From Trichuris trichiura (taxonomy: Eukaryota > Nematoda > Enoplea > Trichinellida > Trichuridae): a DNA stretch of 64,000 nt. The position numbers were made by a program, and so were the translations under genes. The notes beneath the pieces were generated by a model. It had not been told where the DNA came from and ran no database searches. It was given only the letters and a program-made list of their open reading frames with translations. This document shows positions 13,312 to 25,336 of this stretch, in pieces (position 1 is the stretch's first letter; each line of letters starts with the position of its first letter). The stretch lies in contig JBAJFE010000005.1 in the NCBI GenBank assembly GCA_037903355.1, positions 2,480,001-2,544,000 of the forward strand. The letters run 5' to 3'.

Positions 13312-13371
13312 ATACACACGCATATATATATATATCTATATATATATATATATATATATATGCGTGTGTAT
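13312..13371. repeat. TA-rich inverted repeat flanked by matching ends
   Basis: Left arm begins ATACACACGCATATATAT and the right arm ends with its exact reverse complement; the centre is TA repeats. This makes a 60-bp palindrome with more than 20-bp arms. Confidence 0.85.
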
Positions 13372-13892
13372 ACAGTTGACCACCTAAGGGGCCGGATAAA
13401 ACTGGCTAACATAGGAAGGTTATGGGCATAAGGGGCTCGGCTGAATAGCTTAGTATCTGTACGCGTTTTATTCTGTTGCACAGCATGTATTGGAGGTCTG
13501 GTAAATGGCGAAGTGCATAAAAATAACGTCATTCCAAAATCTTGCATAAGGCTTTTCAGAGGCTGGAATGCTTGTTGAAAAAGGTGTCAATTCTAGTCTG
13601 GTGCTTTTCTTACTACAAACATAAGCTGTAAGGGCGGCCTCTGCGCTAGCTACCCCGCTCAGCATCTCTGAGCATTTTTTAGCAGCAAAACACTTCAATT
13701 TGCGCTAACATACGCCTGACGTCTTCTTCGTTCAGCTTTTTTTTTACCATTTTACCTTATCGCAACTATAGGTTTCTGGGGTCATAGCTGAGAAGACGAT
13801 AGAATTCTTCTGTGGCAACGATTCACAATTCGCTGAGATATTAATTGGCATTATATGTAGATGTGATTTCTTGGTACGGGACAGTATGTTTT

Positions 13893-14057
13893 CATAATGA
13901 AATAGCTTTATTACCGAGAGAGTTCCGTTTAATGTGCAATAAAACCTTCAACTCCAGAATTTTCAGGTCACCTGAGACCCGTCTTCAGCGGTCTTAAATT
14001 ATGAATATGAATATGAATTAAACGGGACTCTCTCCGTAATAAAGCTATTTCATTATG
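13893..14057. mobile_element. foldback (MITE-like) element 1
   Basis: About 165 bp whose first and last ~41 bases are imperfect inverted copies (CATAATGAAATAGCTTTAT at the left, its complement at the right, with two mismatches in the inner arm). It encodes nothing. The interior carries GACCCGTCTTCAGCGGT at 13976-13992, shared with one mismatch with the element at 58639-58815. No clear target-site duplication was found. Confidence 0.65.
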
Positions 14058-15340
14058 GCATTATACGTAATGCCAAACCAATGTACACAATATATCAAAA
14101 CAAGATAGGCATTTCATACTTTGCCTAATAACGCCGGGCATTCTGTAGAATGGCGAATTTCATATATTCCCTATCGTATCCTTATGCGGTTATCCTATTC
14201 TTGCGTAGCATAAACCTAGCACTATACCAAAAAGCGTAAGGACAAGATAGCCTTTAAAGTAGCGAAAAGTGCTTACCACTCGAAAACTTTGTTCATTTTT
14301 TGGCATTATGTATATTGCCTAAGAAAAGTATAAAATATTGACGTAGCCTTATATTATGAACGCGGGAAGAACAGAATAACCATGTATTATTGATGCGAGA
14401 AGAATTAGATGCTCTGACAGTAGAATCACGCTGGCTTTCGTATTCTGCACTAGCCTAAGCTTAAGGCAAAACGTAGGGACGCGATAGCTTCAAGGCAGCG
14501 AGCAGACAGGACGCTCTGTCCCATAGGTGTTGCCACTGTATTCTATCGGTTTCAATTGGTATGCTCGTTTACTGAAAAGCGCTGAATATAGTAGAGGCGA
14601 AAACAGATCTTGGTTGTTTGCGCGGCTAGGATCGCTTAAAAGTGACCACGCACTTCGTAGGTAGGCCGGGCATCGTAAAATGCGTTTACGTTTCGTACAT
14701 CGTCTATATCGGTATAGTATATGTAGCACTGATATATCCAGGTACGCTGTGTTCCAGCGGGTAGAATACATTTAGCGTATTTGTTCAATTTTCATTTGGG
14801 TAACTTTTTTTCTATGCGCGCTTGGCAGTGCAGCACATTAAACGGTTGCATTCGAATGCTAGTCCCGCTTTGGGCTTGCTAGCGCATGCCGTAAAGTAAT
14901 TTTGATTATTTTGCTTTTTTCTTGAAATTCGACAAAATATTCCGATAAGAAGACGTTATTAGGGAAATATAACGCGCTTCATGCAAAAATCAGAGATGTC
15001 TGCCTATAGTACCCGTTTGGCCAAAAAAATTACTTGTCGCACGTTGTCGATAGTCTATATTAATGGGTCTTTTTTTTCAATACGAAAGCTTCAAACATTT
15101 TAACAGTAGTTTTTTTTACAGACGCTCAAATTTGCATCAGTAGCGTGAATGGCGGTTGTACTTGAATTTTCAAGTATGTTCGCTGGCGCTGTAAGCATTC
15201 CTTTTGTCTTGTGATTTATTTATCATCCATCTAAGCGGAAGAACAACTTTCCATCTTTCGAGACTGCCTTCCTCTCTCTCTGTCGTTAAGCAATAGTTGA
15301 ACATTTCTCGCTTTGTCTTTGCAGCCTTTTCAATGTGCGT

Positions 15341-17519
15341 TCATAAATTCGTTTCACCTAAAAGGTGCTTAGTCGATTTGGTTAGTAGCTTCTGCTTTGC
15401 CACTTACAGCATAGTTCTTGGCTGCTGCACATCCTTTTTGTTGAGCTGCAATATTGGCATTTTTTGTTCTTTGGGTGAATTATAAAGGGAATATATTCAT
15501 CGTTGGCTCTAAAAACGAGTTGACTGTTAGCTGCGAGCTCTCGGTGCGAAGTTCTGGGAAATTTCACCCTTAAAAATTTCGTAATAATTTTTTCATATTT
15601 TTCCTCTAAGTTTTTTAAGAAAAAGTTCGATATATACGTTTGCTTTTTGCCGGTGAATTAGCCTAAAGGCGCTCATCCACTTTGGTCGTTGTAATGCGAA
15701 CTGACGGCTATCCATTTATGCTTACTTGTGGGTGTAGGCGCAAACGATTCTCGCATGTGATCCACAAATAGCTCTGCCGCATCCGATTTCACTTCCTTGG
15801 TACCAGTATACCTTTAAAAATCAAACATTTTCGAGCTTACGAAGCTTCCAAACCAAAGCAGCTTCAACTGAAGCAATTTTGCCTTGTATGTAATGTTCTA
15901 CCTTCCTTAGCGTATTATGTTCAAATGGCGTAAGTGTATTGAGCAACAAGAAGCTCATCATTATTTCCTCTTTGTAGAAGTACACAAATAATATTAAGTA
16001 TGTTAATTAGAAGCTTAGTTCTTTTTCTGTATAAAACGGGCGTTTTACATTCATGCTTAAATGGAAAAGATGGCTGCATGCTTCAGACAGATTTAGCTGC
16101 TTTTGTTGCTAAGCAATGTTGCATTAATGCATGCATAAATGTTCTGTTAGTCGACTTACCTGTCTGAACAAATGACACAGTTCTGTATTGCTTCCCTTAC
16201 ATTCATTAGTCATAATGTTGTAGTCGTACAAGTATTCTTCCGCCTTGTCCATGTATTCATACGGTTCTATCCTTTGTTGGCCCTTTTTCGTAAAAACCGT
16301 TATTCCATATGGACTTTTTGAGTAGTCTGTTGCATTGCATCGGTTGGCCAGCGACTGAGCATATTTCGTCAAATCCATACTTACGTTATTCTAGCAAATT
16401 TTTTTAGTCAATTGAATTCATTAATCACAGTATGCCTAATTGTTGGGCCTTAAGACTAGTTTGACAGGTTTATTTTCATTTGCCATTACGCTTAGGCATC
16501 TTGCTTGAATATCCTAGCTATTTAATTAACCGTATGGCTTAACCCGCGCGATTTTCAAGTGCCAGCTTGGCTATCTATTTTTTTGTGTTTGTAAACATAT
16601 TTTCGATTTCTCTTTGTTTCTTATTGCCTTGCGGTTGACGCACCGCTGAACTGGACGTAAGGGCGGCATTAGTATAGGAAAATTTAAAAAGCGAATGAAT
16701 TGTACCATGTAAAATCGCTTTCGTGAGATGGAAGTTGCAATAGAAAGCAAATTTCTCTTTGATATTACTATGGACACTTCATTTAAGTCAAAGTTCAGGT
16801 ATGTTTTGCTCTACGTTTAGAAGAGCTGTTGTTTGTCTTCAAAGCACGCGCGGCCTGAAAACTACGGAATCTCATTAAAAGTTTTGTATTTTAACGGGAC
16901 GGATTCCGTTAGAAGAAACAATTGAAACATAAAAAAATACAGTAACTTCTACTGAAGTACATTCCTTATCTAGGTGCCAATACTCATGGCTAGACTTTGC
17001 ATTGTACTTTTGATCTATTCGGGATTAAGACCTACCGAGATTTGAAATTATCCGAAATTATGTTTGCCACTGAGTTGGCTTTATAAGTGAATTTATATAG
17101 AATTGGTTAAGGTTAAAGCTGCGGGATATAGTTTTGGGCCCATGAAAGGCACGATAGCTTAATAATAAGCCTTTTTTGAATACGGGCGATGTGCAATAAT
17201 GCGCGCCATTTGATTAGTCGTTATTGCTTAGGCCTGATAGGCTAAGTAGCTTTTTAAAATGGCTTTTGAAAAGCAGCATCAATTTACCAAGCATTCCATA
17301 TTAGCTTGATACTTTAAGATGCCAAATATTTCCACGGCAGCCTCACTTCGCTTGATGTTGTGCAAAGCTAACATAGTATATATTTCCATGTCAGAGAACG
17401 GAATGGGAATCACTTAAACGACAATTCGTACGCGTTTGTTGTAAAGTGTAGAATTTACCTCTTTGCGCCTCCGCTATTGTAGTGCTACGTAGGTTGAAGC
17501 ATAGTAGCAGCAAAAGCAT
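15341..17519 (-). CDS. CAP/SCP-TAPS secreted protein (gene D)
   Basis: Six exons, all in phase: 17459-17519, 17288-17412, 16160-16390, 15726-15811, 15408-15508, 15341-15357; 206 residues. Signal peptide MLLLLLCFNLRSTTIAEAQ, then PIPFSDMEIYTMLALHN, ANMECL, an exon with MDLTKYAQSLANRC and SPYGITVF, the CAP signature CHLFRQVYWYQGSEIGCG, and CAYTHK. The Cys-rich hinge reads CQYCSSTKRMCSSQELCC. A 17-base last exon adds ETNL and TGA. The CAP signature His is replaced (HLFRQ alignment gives Leu). Intron 2 is about 900 nt, long for this genome. Secreted; molecular partner unknown. Confidence 0.85.
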
Positions 17520-19091
17520 GATTATTCTTTCGGCGGCTGTACTTTTGACTGTTCTTTATATACTTTGATCCATTTGTTTTTTAAATATGTTAATATTGGG
17601 ACGGTGACATCGTTTTCGCCAATTGTACTTAGCTTTAACGTTGCTTTAATAATTTCGAGAGTTCTCTTGGCAGTAGAAGACATGCGTGCGTAATTGTCTG
17701 TTTAAATTATTTGGTTTTTTAGACAGTGACTTTGTGGCACTTACCACATCTGCGCTTGTACTCACTTGACGTTAAAAGGCGTCATTTTTTGAAAATTGCA
17801 ATATCGAATTAATAACTGCTTCACATTAGGGCACACATGAAACGTAATCTTGTGTTTGGTATTGCCGCGCTGAATCAACTATCCTCTGCGAAACAGCGAA
17901 CAGTTTATTACCATAGGACGTGTTTAGAATTTGCATAGTTTTGCATGTAACCCCAAACCTCTTTAAATCTCGAAATTAAGAAAAAATCCGTGAAGTAACC
18001 GTATTGATTTCTTTAATTTTAGGGCATTTGCGACTATTGATCACCGATACAATAGCGTAACGTCTCAACAGAATTGTTGTACTACATTTCGTCAATAATC
18101 CCTTCTTAAACTAGTGAAGTGGCAATTCTTGAATTTTATTTAACTTTTGTATGCTCCGGAAACTCTGAAACTTAATTCACCTTTTTACCGGTTCAAATTC
18201 TCGCCATTCGTCGCTTCGGTAGGAATGCGAAGAATCCAATGTTATAACAATTAGCTGAAAACACTATAGCGCTTTATATTCCCGCCTTTCTTGAAGACTA
18301 TCGTTTACCCAGTTGGCAGACGGTTTTTTAGAGAAAAAGAGGTCGCTTTTCACGTTTGAAAGTTACGGGTTTAAGAAAGCGTAAAGCTAGCTTATACTTT
18401 TTAATTTTCGGCCTAAACAACTTCGTAGTGTTTTCGTACACTGTTGTTTTGCATTATTTTAAGTCCCATTTGGTTAAGGTCGACGACGATCCTTTTTTTA
18501 TGGCACTGCTGTCTTTTAGTTATTTTCTTTAAATATAGTTATGGCCTGCGTTATAGCACATGTGCTGATCGTTTTCAGTTCGCTTCTTCGGAATCGTTGT
18601 CTGAAAACAGGTCGTCAAAATTTTAACCTCTTTCGTGTAGAAGCGTTATTCACCTTGTACTTTGAAAGTTTTAGCGCGCGTAATGGCGGGTCACTTTATT
18701 CATGCTTAATAACATCAACTGATTTGCTGATGACGGAGCAAGAGGAGCTCGATGTCATTATGGAAAGTAAACGTATACTTAACTATCCGGTTGACTTTTT
18801 AAAAGTTAATCTTGTTGTCTGAAAGTATTCATTTACAATTGATCATTTTTGGGTCAGAGCCAAAGGAGGCCTGATAATCATTGTTGCAGCATAGGATGAA
18901 CTCCAACCTTTAGAATCTTTACTCGGCAAGGTTAAGCAGCAACGCCTTTTTTGAAAGCGTATAAAATAGTAACAAATATGGCGTTATCAATGGCAGTTTG
19001 TCTTTTGCTGTAAAGAAGAAATGAAGCAGCTACTTTTACTGCTTGGCGATACTAATTCCTAGGCGACTTCCAACTTTGCTATTCAACTTTT
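17520..19091. other. spacer between CAP genes D and E
   Basis: No gene recognised; only short open frames with no motif or splice logic. The 5' part, just upstream of 17519 on the minus strand, would contain the promoter of gene D. Confidence 0.4.
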
Positions 19092-20085
19092 TCAGTTTCC
19101 ATCAGCTCGGCCTAGAACAACGTTCCATGGGTTAATGATGTTTCTCTGGTTTCCATAAACTTACAGCACAGTTCCTCCACGCAGATGTTCATTTCCGAAG
19201 TACAAACACTGCACGGAGGGTACGGAGTTCCATTGCTCAGAGGTACGACTAAGAAAGGCCTCATATGATACACCGCTCTTACGAACAAGCGAATTTGATA
19301 ATTAGACATCAAAGTGACAATCGATGCGGTCGTTATACTTATGAGTGTAAGCACAAACCGCCAAATGCATCTTTTCGCATTTTGCTCGTCCGCATCCCAC
19401 ATATCCGCCTTGCTGCCAGACCATCTGCGTTAAAAGTTAGTGAATATCCGCAAAGATATTAAGCGCGTAATGACAATTGTTTACTTGAAAACCGTTTATG
19501 CAATCTTCGTCATTGTTAATGCATTTTCCCGCGCTGTAGTCGTACCGCATTCCAAAAGCTTGATAAAGAGATCTTGTGAACATAATCGGATCAACAGTAG
19601 TTCGATTGCTACGATAGTAGGCGATGCCATGCTGTGGGTTGGTCGGCCTTTGCGAGTCACAGTTATTTGCTAACATTTGAGCATACTGCTGCAATTCCTC
19701 TTTCCATCCAAGCTGAAAAGCTCTTGCTCAAGCGCGGTTTAACTGGCGCAATAGACTAAGTGACTTCAGAGCAAATATCTAAGAGCTCATTCTTGTACAT
19801 AACAAGCAGAGGGCGCTAATAGCGCTCTTCTTAACTCGATACTTAGTGCTCATTGATTAGAGTTGTTTATCAATGAAACAACTTGCAATGCATTCCATGT
19901 ACAGCGCTCTGGGTATTCTACGCACAATGTTATGATACTTTATCAGTTCAGTTTTCTGACTGTCCGTAAATGGGTTCGCGATCTCTGAAAGCGTGTAAGT
20001 TGCTCAACGATGAGCGGGACAAAGTGTACGCACGATTTCCATCAATGACGACCAGTGCTACGACGAGTAGATTAGCTTTAAGCAT
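19092..20085 (-). CDS. CAP/SCP-TAPS secreted protein (gene E)
   Basis: Six exons, all in phase: 20034-20085, 19887-19984, 19485-19712, 19339-19424, 19165-19277, 19092-19111; 198 residues. Signal peptide MLKANLLVVALVVIDGN, then ANPFTDSQKTELIKYHN and LYMECI, an exon with LGWKEELQQYAQMLANNC and PQHGIAYY, the CAP signature GFQMVWQQGGYVGCG, and CAYTHK. The hinge reads CSVCTSEMNICVEELCC. A 20-base last exon adds RADGN and TGA. Intron 2 must start with GC (ATT|gcaagt) to keep the phase and position shared with all sister genes. It is the most compact and most diverged member; the CAP signature His is absent. Confidence 0.85.
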
Positions 20086-21080
20086 AGCTGCTTGAAAAGT
20101 ATGTGATTTCATTGTAGCTTGTTTCATTTTATGCTGTTGCTTGTTTGAGATTTTGCAGCTGCTTATGATCCATCCCGCCATTTCGCTTACCTTCCTTTTT
20201 TGTCTTTAATGCAGAGAACCCATTTCGGATTCTTTCTTGTAAACTAGAGAAGTATTCTCTAAGTTAATCCATTCAGGTAAGGTGGCTGAGGGAGGAGAGC
20301 TACTTTTTAAAATTTTTTTGTCTAAAAAAGTGATACGTCGAAAATGCCACCCAATGTTTGCTTTACGTCAATTGTAACATCCTCCCAACAGTGCACCTCG
20401 TATGCAGTACAGCTGACGCTTTGTCATTGATATTTATTCGGTAGCGCCAATCCGTTGAGAGCATTTTCGTTGCGTAATTAAAGCAAGCTTACCGGTTGTA
20501 AAGAAAATTTTATTTTAGGCGCTCATAATGGGTCCGCAAGTTGCTTTGTTTGGCTTGCGTACAATACTTCTCAAAGCGCAAACTCCAGCCATACGGTATG
20601 CGTTTTAATATGCGATATGAGTTATAAATTTAAAAAAAAAAGTGGGTCATTTTCTTCTTTTCCCTACCGAGACTGGAATGTTCGCGAATCCCCTCGCGGT
20701 TTCTCACTTTGTAACGCATAGACGTGAGCTGACGGTTTTTCGTGCAGCATTATTCGCCTGCCAGTTTTGACCATCATTATTGGGCAGCTAAAGCGTGAAA
20801 CGCTCAGTCCTAACGGATGTTCTAAGAAAAAAGCGATTTAAGACTGAAATACAAAGCGTAGACGCTTAATTGCACGTCATTTAGTAATTTGAATAGGAAC
20901 TTTCATTATTTGACCCTGAAAATCATTGCGACATGTCTACCGTAATGAGCTTGCGCGAAATAAAAAGTCTTTACGCTTGCAATACGTACCCATGCACTAG
21001 TGATTATGCCTTCCTGTCTAGCGCACGTTTCGCAAAACGTCTGAGGTCTCGAATCCCGAATATTGTTTGTGTACTTGCTG
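20086..21080. other. intergenic, no gene seen
   Basis: Between CAP gene E and the kinase gene. No coding signal on either strand; presumably the promoter of gene E (near 20086) and the 3' UTR of the kinase (near 21080). Confidence 0.4.
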
Positions 21081-22606
21081 CTACCTGCTGGTGTGGTGTT
21101 GTGGCGCTACAGTGTGATGCCTATCTCTTCTCTTCGAGCTAGACGCAGTTTCCAAAGAAGAACGTATTTGTTTGAACGAAGGTCGATCTTCCGGTTTCGG
21201 CTCCCAACATTTATGCATAATGTCTTGTACCGGCGGTGGCATTGTTTCCGGTGCTTCCATCCGGTAGCCTGAAATCAGTAATGGGTTACTTTGATTACAA
21301 TACTCTTTTCTTCACCAACCGCGCGCAACTATGTGCATCAATTCTTCCGCAAAGTTTTCGTGGCTTAGCTTAGGGTACAGTTCATCGTAGGGATGTCGTC
21401 CATCGGTGAACAATTCCCATATGGTAATACCGTAAGCCCAGACATCAGATTTTTCGCTGAACGTTCCTGCAAAGGCATTATATTTATTGTTTTCCTTTTC
21501 TTTTTGCATTTTCCGTCAACTTGTCTCAAGCGTATCCGGCGGAATCCACATGACAGGCAGTACTTCTTCCGTGTCCTTTTTCATTTTGTATACTCTTCCT
21601 TGTTTGGCTTGTCCAAAGTCGGCAACCTTAGCGACTCCTGCTTTGAGTAGGCAGTTTCTCAACGCCAAATCTCTTCAAGTTTGACTTTACTTTGTTGCGA
21701 GAAATTTACCATTGCACGCACTGTACCTGTGGATAAGTTGCTTTGACGCAATGTATTCCATTCCGCAAGCAATGTGCCTGCAAAAGCGTAGCTTTCGTTC
21801 TGCCCTTATTTTTCCCTTGTTGTCGCGTACGTAGGCAATAAGCGACGCTGAAAGAATTTTGTCCGCAGCGGTTTTGTAAAATGTACGCAGGATGATGGTC
21901 GTACTGTCGCATAGTTCCATAACTAATTTTAACGGTTCAACGTCCAAAACGATTCCGTAGAAAAGGACAACGTTTGGGTGAAGCAGAGAGCGCATTTTTC
22001 GGCATTCGTCGAAAAATTCACCTTTTTCCATTTCGCTGTTTACTTCTGGCTTCAGCACTTTAACCGCTGCACGCGTCATGTTCTTTCGTCGGGAACTCGT
22101 CACCAACTCGACTTTCCATACCTCCCCAAAGTGACCCTTAAAACTGAAAATGCTATTTGGGGTTTGTTCGCGCGGCATATTTTACCTCTCCCATCTTTTC
22201 TATAGGTTCTATATCTTCGTCGTGCAGTATCCAGCTGACCCTTTTTATTCCTTCCGTGATGAACAATGCGACGTCCTTACTAACTGATAGTCCCTTTGTC
22301 ACGTAATGGTTGACTAGTTCGTTCACTGTTCGAAAATGGGGACCGCCAAGATGATACTTTTTCTACAATTGAATACTGACTGTTGAGAAAAAGCGCAAAC
22401 CTATTTTGACGTCCCACCTTATGGGTCTGCAAAATGACAACGTGAAAGACCCCATTTTGGGATCGTAAAGAAATGACAAACGGGCTGGCGGCCTCTACCG
22501 TTGGCTCGGATACTCTGATAAGAAACTGACCATTTCTTTCTAGCAAATGCTCCGCGTCGGCTCTCGGTAAGGCCCCGCAAAAGAATTTCTTCTTTCTGAT
22601 TGGATC
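21081..22606 (-). CDS. SH2 domain-containing non-receptor tyrosine kinase, Fer/Fes-like (5' exon not found)
   Basis: Seven exons in phase: 22418-22606, 22186-22362, 21905-22136, 21727-21847, 21521-21672, 21320-21466, 21081-21268; 401 residues without the missing start exon. The SH2 domain (about residues 5-95) shows [24 protein letters not shown] and [13 protein letters not shown]. The kinase domain shows the glycine loop [11 protein letters not shown], the AAVKVLK lysine, HRDLALRN, the metal-binding DFG (ADFGQAK), [14 protein letters not shown] and [12 protein letters not shown]. These residues predict an active enzyme that phosphorylates tyrosine at membranes or the cytoskeleton. Where most kinases have APE this one has PPD. 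SH2 plus kinase with a short N-terminus is the usual plan of the nematode Fer-like subfamily. The first exon begins after a clear acceptor, so an upstream start exon is expected. Confidence 0.88.
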
Positions 22607-25336
22607 CTGAAAGTAAAAGGCTAAAAAAGGGAAGCGTTTTTCAGCGTATTTCCGTCACGTTAGCGAATGCCCTCTTCCTTTTCCATTTAAATGCCTCTTC
22701 CATTGCAGCTTTTTTTCAAAATCGTTTAAAAGCACCTTAAATGGAAGACAGAATTCGCGTTCGTTTTTTGCATTGGCACTTCAAATAAGGAACATGAATT
22801 CAGCCAAGTCGTACGGTAATAAACAACGTTTTGCCACACTTAAGGAAATGGACTTTCGTACGATTATGTCGCCTCTGCTCGGCCGTGCATTGTCGCAATA
22901 AGCGGTCGCGTGTTCGAGATTACCGGCTTTGCTACTTTAAAGGGAATTTTAAAGTTTGCACCTCAGTTCGTAATGACCCGCACAGTTCATAAATTGAAAA
23001 AGTAGCTTAATTTCATCTTTTTCACACTGCTGTTTTACAGTAGCTGTCGCATTCCATTTTCTGAGAAACTGTTCTTAGTAGGGTTGAGCATAAATTATTC
23101 TCCGTAAACTTGACCATCGTTTTACTGTAGCAAAGACTGTTGTGAAGAGATTCTTACAGTTCCGATGTGTAATTACGGCACTTTTTCCCGCTGTAGGTGG
23201 AAACGTATTTACATAAAGATTCGAGAGATTTTTACCCTCACTTTTCGCCCTATCAGCTGGTAATAAGTCAATGAAAGAAGAACCAGAGAGATAGCAATGG
23301 TTTCAACCCGCGAAGTTGTCTTATTGATAAGCTCTTTAATGTCGGATTGCCGCTAAGATTGAAAGCTGAAGAAATAAGCACAGCGAGAATTACGTAAATG
23401 CAAAATAAGGCAACTGGAAGGTTTTCTACAAGCTTTAGTGTAGTACAATCGATAAGCTTTATTTAGATGCCCTATTTGCTGTGCAGTTTTAATTATTACT
23501 GTAAGCTATTGTATTTAGCACTGACGCGCATACGAAGCATACATGGTCTCATATGTGGGAATGGTTAAATCGTTTGATTTTTAAGTTTCTTCGCTTATAC
23601 AGATTGGCAAAATTACTGACCATTTCACTCCGTCGATGCACATATTCAAACCTTAAGTTGCTACTAAAGCGGTTCGCATGTTTTTCGTGTGATACAAAAA
23701 TCACACAATGAACTTGATTATCTACAGTAAGCTTTGCAATTTTAGCTTGCCCTTTTGATTTAATTTTTTTTCTCGTATCAACTTCGAAGGTATACCGTTT
23801 TTTTTAAAAAAATAACTTTCCTTGAGTCCAATTGATACAACAGTTATTATTGAAACTTAGTCCGAGAGGTCCAACAACGTAATTTCACAACGTAAGGTTG
23901 AGATAATTTTTTAGAAAAAGTTTCTTTTTTGCGATTTACTTTACATCTGACCCGCTAAGAACAGCGTAATGTCGTCAGGCAGAACAGGTCGGATGCGAGC
24001 TGGCCACAACAAGCGGTTTAATAAACTCGGAAGCAAGTTAAACGCGCACGCGGAATATACACAACATAAAATATTGAAAAATGTGCGCAGGATCAAATTA
24101 CAGTAACGTAGAAGTATTAAATACCTGAGACAGTTTACAAGCGTGTAGGGTTATGTTTAGTTTTCCTATCGAAGTTTTGGATAGCCACTGTCCGACGCTG
24201 AAACAATATGTACGCAATCTTTCGAATATGCAACCTCTTTTTAATTGTTTTTCTACTTTTAATTTCAAGCGCCTCTTGATCTTGATTTCTGTTAAACAGA
24301 TACAGTAAGAAATTTCAAACTTTGAAGTGAATTTTGGTTATGGTAATGTTTTCTAAAACTTTGTCATGCAGTAATGTTGAATCAACAATGAATAATGGAA
24401 TCTTTGAAAACAATTTGCTTTACGACCACTGTACCGTTGCAGCCATGTAGACGCACATACTGTTTACAGGATGGAAACTCGGCTATATGAAATATTTTGA
24501 TTGGAAATTTGAATATTGGGTTGCTTTGATTTGTGGACAGAGTTTCCTTGCTTAAATTTTTGAAACCTGTCTCCTTGCATTCGTAATGATGATTCAAAGA
24601 CTTTGTTATCGCCACCTTTGGCATTCAGATCATCATCAGTACTATCACTATCTTTGCTATCGCGGGATATCACTTGTCGCGTGAATTTAATCTTAAAAGG
24701 ATTTTAAGGCTTCAACTAATTTCACTGCTTTTTCTTCTTTATTAATATTAGCATTTAAATAAAGTTCCTTACAACTTTTGTTTAACACTTTGGCTTATGT
24801 TATATATATACTTTACAGGGACAAAAATCTTCTCACGGACAATGCATGACTTTAAACTATCTTTAAAGGCGGGTACGGTAAGTCACTAACGATAATTAAT
24901 TTAAGAAGTGAATATCAATCAAAATTTGTACCTTACTAATAGCACATAGGCTCTGTTATCAGCTGTGCATTCTGTTGTGTCTAGCCATAAATGTTCATCT
25001 CGATTGCCTCTTGTCTTTAACTATTAAAGGGGCTCGTTCTTCTATTCTCACTGCCATAAAAGGCAAGCCAACAATAACTCTATATCAAGTTGTGGTGATG
25101 CAACGTATTTGTTTGGCTAAAAATTAAGGAATTTCCCCTTGTAGGAACTGCCACATGTAAAGTAGGTTCTCTTAGTTTGCAAACTTCTTCGCCCCACGAT
25201 TTTAAGCGGAGATTTGACGTTGGACCGCTTAGCGCGCCATCTTCAGTACCGTTTAGAATCCGGTTTCGCCGGGAAAACGAATGTAGGTTGACGAAGGAGG
25301 GAATAAAACATTCACTGTCGAGCGACTTGCCGCATC
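22607..25336. other. gene-poor region upstream of the kinase
   Basis: Must hold the first exon and promoter of the kinase, which I could not identify. A Ser/Asp-rich minus frame at about 24464-24673 has no signal, motif or splice partner. The rest is AT-rich and featureless. Confidence 0.35.

Larger units (their letters stand above)
12219..15340. other. spacer between CAP genes C and D
   Basis: No gene recognised. It contains a TA-rich cruciform (13312-13371), a foldback element (13893-14057) and, at about 14100-14480, diverged copies of a repeat with GGCATT and GCCTAAG words also found near 27.3-27.6 kb. Confidence 0.4.

Noticed and set aside
15241..15350. Longer C-terminal exon for CAP gene D (KDKARNVQLLLND frame)
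   Set aside because: Uses a weak acceptor; the strong TTTTAG acceptor at 15358 gives a micro-exon equal to those of sister genes.
24464..24673. Ser/Asp-rich minus-strand frame
   Set aside because: Low-complexity acidic start only; no domain, signal or matching exon. Could not be tied to the kinase start.
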